Notes under the pieces: generated by a model
Told to the model about the DNA's origin: nothing
The model's input: the letters and a program-made list of their open reading frames with translations, nothing else
Databases searched by the model: none
Source of the DNA: Streptococcus sp. k-402
GTDB lineage: Bacteria > Bacillota > Bacilli > Lactobacillales > Streptococcaceae
Length of the DNA: 64,000 bases
Direction: 5' to 3'
Assembly (NCBI RefSeq): GCF_013277515.1
Contig: NZ_VMNB01000002.1
Location: 1-64,000, forward strand
Shown: positions 37,947 through 46,873 of the stretch, piece after piece
Position numbering within the stretch: the stretch's first letter is position 1
How the letters are laid out: each line of letters starts with the position of its first letter
Translations under genes and position numbers: made by a program

Positions 37947-39118
37947 GTTTCTTGATGAAAGATATTTTGCCAAGTTTCATGGCGTCGCCAGATACTAGTA
38001 TGGACGATACCATCTAACTCATAGCAGATGAGTTTGGTCTTCTGACTGATAGAAGTAATTTGTATATCCTTGATAGCAGCATTCAACTCTTTTTCGGCTT
38101 TATAAGCCTCTTTATCCATCTGCTCTCCATCCTGACGAATATAGACAAAATCATCAGCCAATAGTTCTTCCAGTTGATTTCCTTGGTCAATCAATTGTTC
38201 ACGCATAAGCAATTTCTTATAGACATTGTCTAAAATTTCATCCTCAGGGATAGGTGCGGGTTCGATATGGACATCGGTATCAAAGACTCCAAAACGTTCC
38301 TCCAGCATAGACTCGACTTGATCCGCAATCTCGTGGCTCTCATAAACCGACAAGTCAGGATTCATTTCTAGCGTAATATCAAGGTAGATATTGCTACCGT
38401 AGGTGCGGCCTCTTTGGGACTTAACCTTGCTGATTTTGGGAATTTCCATAATGGCTTTTTGATAGTCCTCAAGCAGACGGTCGTCAAAGCCATCTGATAG
38501 GCTAAAGGAAGACTCGATGAAGATATCATAGGCAGTCTTCAAGATAAAGAAAGTGATGATGATAGCAACCAGTTTATCCACAATGGGATAATTGAAACTG
38601 CTAGCTAGGATGGCAATAGTAGTACCAAGTGAGGTAACAGCATCAGAAAGATTGTCCTTTGCTGCGGCCTTCAGTGCCTTGGAGTTGGATTTCTTACTGA
38701 GGCGAGTATTGTAGAGATAAACTAGAAACATAATCGCTGCAGAAATAATTCCTAGGGTTGCACCAAGAGGGTCAATGATCGTTTCTTCATGACTGAGAAT
38801 TTTTTGAATAGTATCCTGAAGTACATCGAAACCGACATAAAACATGATGATGGAAGTGATTAAGCTTGCCAAATCCTCAATCTTCCAGTGGCCAAAACGG
38901 TGGTCACGGTCTGCAGGCTGGCGTGCCATCCGAATGCCAATCAAGAGGGTCACATTTCCAATGATGTCCGAGACGTTGTTAAAACCATCAGCCACCAAAC
39001 TGGATGAATGAAGGAGGTGACCAGTTGCTAATTTTGCTGCAGACAAGAGCAGGTAGGTCGAAATGCTGATAATGGCCCCACGTTCAGCTAACTTGAGATT
39101 TGAGATAGATTGCTTCAT
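37934..39118 (-). CDS. mntE: Cation diffusion facilitator, manganese exporter MntE type
   Basis: 394 aa. N-terminal membrane domain of about six helices with the metal-site segments VADGFNNVSD and KDNLSDAVTS, and a cytoplasmic C-terminal domain (about 215-290) plus an extra C-terminal extension of about 100 residues. In pneumococcus the CDF gene at this position is MntE, which exports Mn2+. Asn in DGFNN in place of the more usual His/Asp fits Mn preference. Divergent from mgtA, which sits behind a Mn riboswitch. Confidence 0.88.
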   Translation of the reverse strand: MKQSISNLKLAERGAIISISTYLLLSAAKLATGHLLHSSSLVADGFNNVSDIIGNVTLLIGIRMARQPADRDHRFGHWKIEDLASLITSIIMFYVGFDVLQDTIQKILSHEETIIDPLGATLGIISAAIMFLVYLYNTRLSKKSNSKALKAAAKDNLSDAVTSLGTTIAILASSFNYPIVDKLVAIIITFFILKTAYDIFIESSFSLSDGFDDRLLEDYQKAIMEIPKISKVKSQRGRTYGSNIYLDITLEMNPDLSVYESHEIADQVESMLEERFGVFDTDVHIEPAPIPEDEILDNVYKKLLMREQLIDQGNQLEELLADDFVYIRQDGEQMDKEAYKAEKELNAAIKDIQITSISQKTKLICYELDGIVHTSIWRRHETWQNIFHQETKKE

Positions 39119-39199
39119 TCAACTTCCTTTCTAGTCACATAGCATTCTACCATTATACTGGTTTTCAAGGGAAAATTCAAATAAGGCAGTTTTTACTCT

Positions 39200-39357
39200 T
39201 TGAAAATTGTTCAAAATTTGGTATAATAGTACTACTCAAGGGAGTAGCTGGCAGAAACCTGTGATAGTGTCGTCATTCCGAATTTTATACTGAAAAGTAT
39301 GTTTTCCGGCACTATCTTAAACAGCGAGACTTGTTATGATTAACAGGTCTCTTTTTT
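39200..39357 (+). ncRNA. yybP-ykoY manganese riboswitch with promoter and terminator
   Basis: Promoter TTGAAA (39200-39205) and TATAAT (39222-39227), then a leader with the conserved GGGGAGTAGC-like segment (AAGGGAGTAGCTGGCAGAAAC, in the 39238-39258 region) and CGTCATTCCG and TTTCCGGCAC further on. It ends in a strong terminator: GAGACTTGTTA (39326-39336) with TAACAGGTCTC (39341-39351) and TTTTTT. This family binds Mn2+ and turns on the gene when Mn is high. The same riboswitch class is known before the orthologous streptococcal P-type ATPase gene. Confidence 0.85.
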
Positions 39358-39426
39358 GTTTGTCGTGAAAAGATACGATGGGGAAAAGAGAGTCTGTTTT
39401 GCAACACAATGTCAAGGAGGAGACAC

Positions 39427-42123
39427 ATGTCAAAAGAACAAAAACGCCAAGCGTTTTATACTCAGAGTCCTGAAGAGGTCTTGCAGGCTGTGGATGCGAC
39501 CGAGCAAGGTTTGTCATCAAGTGAGGCGGAAAAGCGCCTTGCCGAATTTGGCCACAATGAACTCGAAGAAGGCGAGAAACGATCAATCCTGGTCAAATTC
39601 ATCGAGCAATTTAAGGATTTGATGATTATTATCCTAGTTGCAGCAGCTATCTTGTCAGTCGTGACTTCTGGTGGGGAAGATATCGCAGATGCTATTATCA
39701 TCTTAGCCGTGGTTATCATCAACGCTGCCTTTGGTGTTTACCAAGAAGGGAAAGCAGAAGAAGCTATCGAAGCCCTCAAATCCATGTCTAGTCCAGCTGC
39801 CCGTGTTCTTCGCGATGGTCACATGGCTGAGATTGATTCTAAAGAATTGGTACCAGGTGATATCGTCGCTCTCGAAGCTGGTGATGTAGTACCTGCAGAC
39901 CTACGTTTACTAGAAGCCAACTCTCTTAAAATCGAAGAAGCAGCTCTTACAGGTGAGTCTGTGCCAGTCGAAAAAGACTTGACAGTTGAACTTGCTGCAG
40001 ATGCTGGTATTGGTGACCGTGTCAACATGGCCTTCCAAAACTCAAACGTAACCTATGGTCGTGGGATGGGTGTTGTTGTCAATACAGGTATGTACACTGA
40101 AGTTGGTCATATTGCTGGTATGCTTCAAGATGCGGATGAGACGGATACACCACTCAAACAAAACTTGAACAACCTTTCTAAGGTCTTGACCTATGCTATT
40201 TTGGTCATTGCCCTTGTTACTTTTGTAGTGGGTGTCTTCATCCAAGGGAAAAGTCCACTTGGTGAGTTGTTGACTTCTGTTGCCCTTGCTGTTGCAGCCA
40301 TTCCAGAAGGACTTCCTGCTATCGTTACCATCGTTCTTTCCCTTGGTACTCAAGTTTTGGCCAAACGTAACTCTATCGTTCGTAAGTTGCCAGCAGTAGA
40401 AACACTTGGTTCAACAGAAATCATCGCTTCTGATAAGACTGGTACGCTGACTATGAACAAGATGACAGTCGAAAAAGTCTTCTACGATGCAGTCCTACAT
40501 GACTCAGCTGATGACATTGAACTAGGTCTTGAAATGCCACTACTTCGTTCAGTTGTCTTGGCCAATGATACGAAAATCGATGTGGAAGGTAACCTGATTG
40601 GTGACCCAACCGAAACAGCCTTTATCCAATATGCCTTGGACAAGGGCTACGATGTCAAAGAATTTTTAGAGAAATATCCTCGTGTAGCTGAGTTGCCATT
40701 TGACTCTGACCGTAAGCTCATGTCAACGGTTCACCCATTGCCAGATGGCCGTTTCCTTGTAGCAGTCAAAGGTGCGCCAGACCAACTTTTGAAACGTTGT
40801 GTTCTTCGTGACAAGGCTGGGGATATTGCACCGATTGATGAGAAGGTTACAAATCTCATTCATACAAATAACTCTGAAATGGCTCACCAAGCCTTGCGTG
40901 TCCTTGCAGGTGCTTATAAGATTATTGATAGCATTCCAGAAAATCTCACTTCTGAAGAACTTGAAAATGATTTAATCTTTACTGGTTTGATTGGGATGAT
41001 TGACCCTGAACGTCCTGAGGCAGCTGAGGCTGTTCGTGTGGCTAAGGAAGCTGGAATCCGTCCAATCATGATTACGGGTGACCATCAAGACACTGCAGAA
41101 GCTATTGCTAAACGTTTGGGAATCATTGACGCAAACGATACAGAAGGCCACGTTTTAACTGGTGCTGAACTCAATGAACTGTCAGATGAAGACTTTGAAA
41201 AAGTAGTTGGGCAATACTCTGTTTATGCCCGTGTGTCTCCAGAACACAAGGTTCGTATCGTCAAGGCTTGGCAAAAACAAGGTAAAGTCGTTGCCATGAC
41301 AGGTGACGGTGTCAATGATGCGCCAGCTCTGAAAACAGCAGACATCGGTATCGGTATGGGAATCACTGGTACAGAGGTTTCTAAGGGGGCTTCTGATATG
41401 ATTCTTGCTGACGACAACTTTGCGACTATCATCGTCGCAGTTGAAGAAGGACGTAAGGTATTCTCAAACATTCAAAAGACTATTCAATATCTTCTTTCTG
41501 CCAATACTGCTGAAGTATTAACCATCTTCCTATCAACCTTGTTTGGTTGGGACGTTTTGCAACCAGTTCATCTTTTGTGGATTAACTTGGTAACGGATAC
41601 CTTCCCAGCAATTGCACTAGGTGTTGAACCTGCTGAGCCTGGTGTCATGAACCATAAACCACGTGGACGCAAGGCAAGCTTCTTCTCAGGTGGTGTTTTG
41701 AGTTCTATCATCTATCAAGGTGTACTCCAAGCAGTTATTGTTATGAGTGTTTATGGCCTTGCCCTTCTTTACCCAGTTCATGTGGGTGACAATCATGCTA
41801 TTCATGCGGATGCCCTTACTATGGCCTTTGCAACCCTTGGCTTGATTCAGCTCTTCCATGCCTACAATGTCAAGTCTGTATACCAATCCATCTTGACAGT
41901 TGGTCCATTCAAGTCTAAGACATTTAACTGGTCCATCTTGGTATCCTTCATCCTTCTCATGGCAACAATTGTCGTAGAACCGCTTGAAGGAATCTTCCAC
42001 GTAACCAAACTAGACTTGTCACAATGGGGAATCGTTATGGGCGGAAGCTTCTCAATGATTATTATCGTCGAAATCGTTAAGTTTGTTCAACGTAAACTTG
42101 GCTTTGATAAGAATGCGATTTAA
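39427..42123 (+). CDS. mgtA: P-type Ca2+/Mn2+-exporting ATPase (PacL type)
   Basis: 898 aa from ATG 39427, which has AAGGAGGAG upstream; ATG 39409 would translate through that ribosome site. P2-type ATPase: PEGLP in helix 4 (293-297), phosphorylation motif SDKTGTLTMNK with Asp336, TGES in the A domain, MITGDHQDTA and TGDGVNDAPALK. About ten membrane helices. In streptococci this protein (also called CaxP) exports Ca2+ and Mn2+. Control by the upstream Mn riboswitch and divergent mntE support a role in Mn detoxification. Confidence 0.92.
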   Translation: MSKEQKRQAFYTQSPEEVLQAVDATEQGLSSSEAEKRLAEFGHNELEEGEKRSILVKFIEQFKDLMIIILVAAAILSVVTSGGEDIADAIIILAVVIINAAFGVYQEGKAEEAIEALKSMSSPAARVLRDGHMAEIDSKELVPGDIVALEAGDVVPADLRLLEANSLKIEEAALTGESVPVEKDLTVELAADAGIGDRVNMAFQNSNVTYGRGMGVVVNTGMYTEVGHIAGMLQDADETDTPLKQNLNNLSKVLTYAILVIALVTFVVGVFIQGKSPLGELLTSVALAVAAIPEGLPAIVTIVLSLGTQVLAKRNSIVRKLPAVETLGSTEIIASDKTGTLTMNKMTVEKVFYDAVLHDSADDIELGLEMPLLRSVVLANDTKIDVEGNLIGDPTETAFIQYALDKGYDVKEFLEKYPRVAELPFDSDRKLMSTVHPLPDGRFLVAVKGAPDQLLKRCVLRDKAGDIAPIDEKVTNLIHTNNSEMAHQALRVLAGAYKIIDSIPENLTSEELENDLIFTGLIGMIDPERPEAAEAVRVAKEAGIRPIMITGDHQDTAEAIAKRLGIIDANDTEGHVLTGAELNELSDEDFEKVVGQYSVYARVSPEHKVRIVKAWQKQGKVVAMTGDGVNDAPALKTADIGIGMGITGTEVSKGASDMILADDNFATIIVAVEEGRKVFSNIQKTIQYLLSANTAEVLTIFLSTLFGWDVLQPVHLLWINLVTDTFPAIALGVEPAEPGVMNHKPRGRKASFFSGGVLSSIIYQGVLQAVIVMSVYGLALLYPVHVGDNHAIHADALTMAFATLGLIQLFHAYNVKSVYQSILTVGPFKSKTFNWSILVSFILLMATIVVEPLEGIFHVTKLDLSQWGIVMGGSFSMIIIVEIVKFVQRKLGFDKNAI

Positions 42124-42135
42124 GGGAGGTTTCGG

Positions 42136-42939
42136 ATGTCAGCATATCAATTACCGACCGTATGGCAGGATGAAACTAGTAATCAAGGAGCCTTTACGGG
42201 ACTAAACAGACCAACAGCAGGCGCCCGTTTCGAACAAAACTTGCCAAAAGGAAAGCAGCCTTTTCAACTTTATTCACTGGGAACACCAAATGGTGTGAAG
42301 GTCACTATCTTATTGGAAGAATTACTAGAAGCTGGTTTTGAGCAAGCGGCTTACGACTTGTATAAGATTGCTATCATGGATGGGGATCAATTCGGATCAG
42401 ACTTTGTAAAGCTCAATCCAAATTCAAAGATTCCAGCCTTGTTGGACCAGTCAGGGACTGAAAATGTAAGAGTCTTTGAGTCTGCTCATATTCTTCTGTA
42501 TCTTGCTGAGAAATTTGGAATCTTTTTACCAAGCAATCCTGTGGAAAAGGTAGAAGTTTTGAATTGGCTATTCTGGCAAGCAGGTGCAGCACCTTTTCTA
42601 GGTGGGGGATTTGGACATTTCTTCAATTATGCTCCTGAAAAATTGGAATATCCTATTAACCGTTTTACGATGGAAGTGAAACGCCAGTTGGATTTATTGG
42701 ATAAGGAATTGGCTCAGAAACCTTATATTGCAGGCAATGATTATACGATTGCAGATATTGCTATCTGGTCTTGGTATGGACAGTTAGTTCAAGGAAAACT
42801 TTACCAAGGTTCTGCAAAATTCTTAGATGCCTCAAGTTACCAGAATTTAGTAAAATGGGCAGAAAAAATTGCCAATCGTCCTGCTGTTAAGCGTGGGATG
42901 GAAGTAACTTATAAAGAAATTAATACTCTTCGAAAATAA
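42136..42939 (+). CDS. Glutathione S-transferase family protein (YghU-like)
   Basis: 267 aa. N-terminal extension, thioredoxin-like domain with LYSLGTPNGVKVTILLEEL and NPNSKIPALLDQ, then an all-helical domain with NDYTIADIAIWSWYGQ. Matches the YghU/YfcG type (disulfide reductase or GSH-dependent enzymes). Starts 12 bases after mgtA with GGGAGG as ribosome site, so it is likely co-transcribed under Mn control. The last codons (NTLRK and stop) lie inside a BOX repeat. Confidence 0.88.
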   Translation: MSAYQLPTVWQDETSNQGAFTGLNRPTAGARFEQNLPKGKQPFQLYSLGTPNGVKVTILLEELLEAGFEQAAYDLYKIAIMDGDQFGSDFVKLNPNSKIPALLDQSGTENVRVFESAHILLYLAEKFGIFLPSNPVEKVEVLNWLFWQAGAAPFLGGGFGHFFNYAPEKLEYPINRFTMEVKRQLDLLDKELAQKPYIAGNDYTIADIAIWSWYGQLVQGKLYQGSAKFLDASSYQNLVKWAEKIANRPAVKRGMEVTYKEINTLRK

Positions 42940-43026
42940 AATTCAAACCACGTCAGCGTCGCCTTACCGTACTCAAGTACAGCCTGCGGCTAGCTTCCTA
43001 GTTTGCTTTTTGATTTTCATTGAGTA
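42923..43026 (+). repeat. BOX element (boxA-boxC, no boxB)
   Basis: Starts ATACTCTTCGAAAAT (42923-42937). CGTCAGCGTCGCCTTACCGTA (from 42951) matches the complement of the classical BOX PCR-primer site with one mismatch; boxC follows (GCGGCTAGCTTCCTAGTTTG, ending TTTCATTGAGTAC at about 43026). Its first bases code for the end of the transferase gene. Confidence 0.88.
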
Positions 43027-43029
43027 CAA

Positions 43030-43066
43030 GTAGCAAAAAAGTCATCTTCGGATGGCTTTTTGCTAC
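43030..43066 (+). terminator. Strong terminator with TTCG loop
   Basis: GTAGCAAAAAAG.CATC (43030-43046) pairs with GATGGCTTTTTGCTAC (43051-43066) around a TTCG tetraloop. It ends the mgtA-transferase unit. Confidence 0.85.
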
Positions 43067-43148
43067 AGTTGAGGGAAAGGGCTTGCAGTTACCGACTTTT
43101 GTGCTATAATTGCTATAACATAGTAAACATCAAGAGGAGTGTGAGGAA

Positions 43149-43559
43149 GTGGAAAAGAAAATTGTGAAGGATATTTTGTTTTTATCCCAGGTATCTCAGC
43201 TGGCAAGTCAGGATGATCTGTATCTTGCTAGAGATTTGCAGGATACACTCTTAGCAAATCGTGAAACTTGTGTCGGTCTGGCTGCCAATATGATTGGGGT
43301 GCAGAAGCGCGTGATTATCTTTAATCTTGGCTTGGTTCCTGTGGTCATGTTTAACCCAGTGCTCCTGTCATTTGAAGGACCTTATGAGACAGAGGAAGGC
43401 TGTTTGTCTTTGACTGGGGTTCGATCGACGACCCGTTATGAAACGATTACGGTGTCCTATCGTGACAGCAAGTGGCAGGAACAGACCATTACTTTGACAG
43501 GTTTCCCAGCTCAGATTTGCCAGCATGAACTGGATCACTTGGAAGGACGAATCATTTAG
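43149..43559 (+). CDS. Peptide deformylase-like protein with altered motif I
   Basis: 136 aa from GTG 43149. Motif II EEGCLS and motif III QHELDHLEG carry the metal ligands Cys, His, His and the catalytic Glu. Motif I reads CVGLAANMIG where true deformylases have GxGLAAxQ, so both the first Gly and the oxyanion-hole Gln are replaced. It is short compared with the main Def (about 200 aa in streptococci). Activity on formyl-Met peptides is therefore doubtful. An upstream -10 (TGCTATAAT near 43102) is present; the next gene starts 11 bases after its stop. Confidence 0.85.
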   Translation: MEKKIVKDILFLSQVSQLASQDDLYLARDLQDTLLANRETCVGLAANMIGVQKRVIIFNLGLVPVVMFNPVLLSFEGPYETEEGCLSLTGVRSTTRYETITVSYRDSKWQEQTITLTGFPAQICQHELDHLEGRII

Positions 43560-43570
43560 GAGGAAAGCAA

Positions 43571-45166
43571 ATGAAACGAATAGTCTTTGAACTTATTTTT
43601 ATCGCAACGACCTGGTATATCTTTTTACCGCCCCTTAACCTGACCAGCTGGGAATTTCTCTTTTTCCTCTGTGGGCATTTGCTGGTTGTCGCAGTCTTAT
43701 TTGGCTTTGGCAAGGGGATAAACCTTGTCAAAACAGTTCATGTGCGCCACGGCAAGGCAGAAGCTGCCTTAAATCTTGAGGGTTTTAAAATCAATCGGTT
43801 AGGGAAAATTCTTTTAGCTTCGATTGGAGGAGTTCTTCTCTTAGCAGCTTTGGTTTCCTTGGTGACTTCTAGCATTTTTCAGGCTAAAAATTATGCCAAT
43901 GTAGTTACGGTCACGGAAAAAGACTTTACTGAATTTCCTAAGAGTGACACCAGTAAGGTTCCTATCCTAGATAGAAGTACTGCTGAAAAAATTGGGGACC
44001 GCTATTTAGGTTCCCTAACGGATAAGGTATCGCAGTACGTGGCGGCAGACACCTATACTCAACTAACGATTGATGGGAAGCCTTATCGAGTGACGCCGCT
44101 AGAATACGCAGACCCTATCAAATGGTTTAACAATCAGGCCAAGGGAATCGGCGAGTATATCAAGGTGGATATGGTAACTGGAAATGCGGACTTGGTGGAC
44201 TTGAAGACACCAATCAAGTATTCGGACTCGGAGTATTTTAACCGTGATGTCAAACGACACCTGCGCTTGAAGTACCCAACCAAAATCTTCAAAACGCCAT
44301 CCTTCGAGGTGGACGATGAGGGCAATCCTTTCTATGTGGCGACGGTTTACCAAAAGCAATTTGGACTTGCGGTTCCTCGTCCTGTTTCAGTCATTATATT
44401 GGACGCCACAAATGGAGAAACCAAGGAATACAGCTTGGCAGATGTTCCAGAATGGGTGGACAGGGTCTATCCAGCTGAGGAAACTATTGAGCAAATCAAC
44501 TACAACGGCAAGTACAAGGACGGTTTCTGGAATGCCATGATTTCCAAGAAAAACGTGACCCAGACTACCAAGGGCTATAATTACTTGTCTATTGGTAATG
44601 ACATCTATCTCTACACAGGTGTGACGTCGGCTAATGCGGATGAGAGTAATCTTGGTTTCATCCTTGAAAATATGCGAACAGGAGAAATCACTAAGTATAG
44701 CTTGGCTTCTGCGACCGAAGAATCAGCCCGTGAATCAGCAGAAGGTGCTGTTCAGGAGAAATCCTACAAGGCAACCTTCCCAATCCTCATCAACCTCAAT
44801 GACAAGCCTCTCTACATCATGGGCTTGAAGGACAATGCTGGCTTGGTCAAAGAGTATGCTTTGGTAGACGCAGTCGAGTACCAAAACGTTATCGTAGCTA
44901 CGACAGTGGAAGAGATGCTCAGCAAGTATGCCAATAAAAACGACCTTGAAATTGATAATGAAACAACAGAAAGCATCAAGGGTGTGGTAGCAGACCTCAA
45001 ATCAGCTGTTATCAAGGGAGACACCGTCTACTTCTTTAAAGTTGATGGCAAGATTTACAAGGTTAAGGCCTCAGTATCCGATGACCTTCCTTACCTTGAA
45101 AATGGTAAAACCTTCGAGGGTCAAGTAGGAAAAGACAACTATCTCAAGACCTTTAAAGTGCAGTAA
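43571..45166 (+). CDS. Large membrane-anchored protein of unknown function
   Basis: 531 aa. Two or three N-terminal hydrophobic segments (IVFELIFIATTWYIFLPPL, FLFFLCGHLLVVAVLFGF and ILLASIGGVLLLAALVSLV, the last near residue 90-110), then a long outside domain of about 410 residues with repeated VxVxDxxTG/GExxxYSL-like units (LDATNGETKEYSLADVPEW, ENMRTGEITKYSLASATEE). No enzyme motif or wall anchor. Family not recognised beyond a conserved streptococcal membrane protein. Ribosome site AGGAGG precedes ATG 43571; likely in operon with the deformylase-like gene. Confidence 0.85.
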   Translation: MKRIVFELIFIATTWYIFLPPLNLTSWEFLFFLCGHLLVVAVLFGFGKGINLVKTVHVRHGKAEAALNLEGFKINRLGKILLASIGGVLLLAALVSLVTSSIFQAKNYANVVTVTEKDFTEFPKSDTSKVPILDRSTAEKIGDRYLGSLTDKVSQYVAADTYTQLTIDGKPYRVTPLEYADPIKWFNNQAKGIGEYIKVDMVTGNADLVDLKTPIKYSDSEYFNRDVKRHLRLKYPTKIFKTPSFEVDDEGNPFYVATVYQKQFGLAVPRPVSVIILDATNGETKEYSLADVPEWVDRVYPAEETIEQINYNGKYKDGFWNAMISKKNVTQTTKGYNYLSIGNDIYLYTGVTSANADESNLGFILENMRTGEITKYSLASATEESARESAEGAVQEKSYKATFPILINLNDKPLYIMGLKDNAGLVKEYALVDAVEYQNVIVATTVEEMLSKYANKNDLEIDNETTESIKGVVADLKSAVIKGDTVYFFKVDGKIYKVKASVSDDLPYLENGKTFEGQVGKDNYLKTFKVQ

Positions 45167-45230
45167 AAAAGGTTTATTTAAGAAATATATGTTATAATAA
45201 AGTAAATTAAGCCTAATGGAGGACAAAGAA

Positions 45231-45395
45231 ATGGGTTTTTATTTGATGGTTGCTTCAATGCTACTCGGACTGCTCGCTTTGAAGATAGGTTTTTCTCAGT
45301 TCAAGGAGAAAAAAGATAAATTCTTATCTATCTTAACAAGTTTAGCTGGCATAGCCCTTGTTCTCGTAGCTGTCTGGTTAGGATGGCCCAAATAA
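45231..45395 (+). CDS. Small two-helix membrane protein
   Basis: 54 aa (MGFYLMVASMLLGLLALKIG ... ending VAVWLGWPK). Two hydrophobic helices flank a charged turn (FSQFKEKKDKF). Good context: -10 TATAAT (45193-45198), ribosome site GGAGGA 9 bases before ATG 45231, and its own terminator after the stop. Function unknown. Confidence 0.75.
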   Translation: MGFYLMVASMLLGLLALKIGFSQFKEKKDKFLSILTSLAGIALVLVAVWLGWPK

Positions 45396-45401
45396 ATAGA
45401 G

Positions 45402-45427
45402 AAACCTCGGTTAAACCGAGGTTTTTT
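45402..45427 (+). terminator. Terminator after the 54-aa protein gene
   Basis: AAACCTCGG (45402-45410) pairs with CCGAGGTTT (45416-45424) and runs into TTT. Confidence 0.9.
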
Positions 45428-45438
45428 AGATGAATTTC

Positions 45439-45467
45439 TTGGTTGTGGTTAAAAAATATGCTACACT
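45439..45467 (+). promoter_or_regulatory. Promoter of yaaA placing transcription start at the ATG
   Basis: -35 TTGGTT (45439-45444), 17-bp spacer, extended -10 TGCTACACT (hexamer 45462-45467). Only six bases separate it from ATG 45474 and no Shine-Dalgarno is present, so the mRNA is predicted to be leaderless. Confidence 0.6.
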
Positions 45468-45473
45468 ATTAAT

Positions 45474-46202
45474 ATGAAAATTTTAATCCCAACAGCAAAA
45501 GAAATGAACACAGACTTGCCAAGTATCGAGGCAACTCCTTTAAAACCAGAAAGTCAGGCCGTGCTGGATGCCTTGGCTCTCTATTCTGCTAGTAAATTGG
45601 AGAGTTTTTACAAAGTTTCAGCCGAGAAAGCGGCGGAAGAATTTCAACATATCCAAGCTTTGAAAAGTCAAACTGCTCAACACTACCCAGCATTGAAACT
45701 TTTTGATGGACTTATGTATCGTCATATCAAGCGAGACAAACTGACCGAGGCGGAACAAGCCTATCTTGAAAATCATGTCTTTATTACTTCGGCTTTGTAC
45801 GGTGTCGTTCCAGCCTTGTCACCCATGGCCCCTCACCGTTTGGACTTTTTGATGAAGTTCAAAGTCGATGGTAAGACTTTGAAGAGCCATTGGAAGGCAG
45901 CCTATGATGAAGCTGTGAAGCAGGAAGAAGTGATTTTCTCCCTCTTGTCGTCCGAGTTTGAGATGGTATTTTCTAAGGAAATCAGAGAAAAAATGGTGAC
46001 CTTCAAATTTATGGAGGATAGAGGAGGTCAGCTGAAAATTCACTCAACCATTTCCAAGAAAGCGCGTGGTGCCTTCCTGACAGCCCTGATAGAAAATCAA
46101 GTACAAACGGTGGAGGAAGCTCGTCGCTTAAGCTTTGCAGGATTTGCCTACCGAGAAGATCTGTCACAGCCACAGGAATTGGTTTTTGTTAAGGAAGTAT
46201 GA
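45474..46202 (+). CDS. yaaA: Peroxide stress protein YaaA (UPF0246)
   Basis: 242 aa. N-terminal MKILIPTAKEM and C-terminal KARGAFLTALIENQV with a SKKARG helix-hairpin region are family signatures. In E. coli YaaA limits intracellular iron and oxidative DNA damage during peroxide stress. The start is fixed by the conserved N-terminus. It lies six bases after a -10 box and lacks a ribosome site (see promoter entry). Confidence 0.92.
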   Translation: MKILIPTAKEMNTDLPSIEATPLKPESQAVLDALALYSASKLESFYKVSAEKAAEEFQHIQALKSQTAQHYPALKLFDGLMYRHIKRDKLTEAEQAYLENHVFITSALYGVVPALSPMAPHRLDFLMKFKVDGKTLKSHWKAAYDEAVKQEEVIFSLLSSEFEMVFSKEIREKMVTFKFMEDRGGQLKIHSTISKKARGAFLTALIENQVQTVEEARRLSFAGFAYREDLSQPQELVFVKEV

Positions 46203-46258
46203 AAAGATATTTTGTATTGGATAATATGTATCATCAGCTATTTTAGTTTATAAATGAG

Positions 46259-46314
46259 AAAAAAGCGAACAAGCTAGACTTCTGAGTGTCAGAAAAGTAG
46301 TCTTGTTCGCTTTT
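46259..46314. terminator. Bidirectional terminator between yaaA and flavin reductase gene
   Basis: AAAAGCGAACAAG (46261-46273) pairs with CTTGTTCGCTTTT (46302-46314); A and T runs outside the stem serve both directions. Confidence 0.8.
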
Positions 46315-46324
46315 ATTATGTTAG

Positions 46325-46873
46325 TTACTTGATAGCATTGACCAAGTCTTGAGCTTGTTTTTCAAGTGAGTTTAGGACTGTTTCTTCAAGAACCAATTTT
46401 CCGTCTGCCCAAGCAGAGTCATTAACACGTGCAGCGGTGAAATCGCCAACGACTTGTGTACGGATAAATGGCAAGAGGTCTTTGTAGATAGCGAAGAGTT
46501 GATCGTGACCTGCATTGGCTACAGATGATACTGTGACAAACTTGTCTTGAAGGGCAGAAGCGCTGCGTGTATCAGACAAGTCAAGGGCACGAGATAGCCA
46601 GTCAAGCAAGTTCTTCACTGTACCAGGGATAGAGAAGTTGTAGACTGGAGAGAAGATCCAGATGGCATCAGCAGCGAGAACTGCTTCACGAGCAGTCGCT
46701 ACAGCTGGATGTGTTGGAACTTCCAAATCTTGGCTGAAGAGAGGAACAGCTGAATAATCAAGGTAGCTAACTTCCGCTTTACCAGCAAGTGCTTTCTCAG
46801 CTTCGAGCGCCATTTGGTGGTTGAAAGAACCTTGACGTAGTGATCCGACGATAAATAATACTTTTTTAGACAT
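46325..46873 (-). CDS. NAD(P)H-dependent FMN reductase
   Basis: 182 aa from ATG 46873 (MSKKVLFIVGSLRQGSFNHQ), which has AAGGAGA upstream; an in-frame extension to 46954 lacks support. Flavodoxin-like fold: phosphate loop GSLRQGSFNHQ, SPVYNFSIPGTVKNLLDWLSR. Members reduce FMN, quinones or azo compounds with NADPH. Monocistronic on the - strand. Confidence 0.88.
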   Translation of the reverse strand: MSKKVLFIVGSLRQGSFNHQMALEAEKALAGKAEVSYLDYSAVPLFSQDLEVPTHPAVATAREAVLAADAIWIFSPVYNFSIPGTVKNLLDWLSRALDLSDTRSASALQDKFVTVSSVANAGHDQLFAIYKDLLPFIRTQVVGDFTAARVNDSAWADGKLVLEETVLNSLEKQAQDLVNAIK

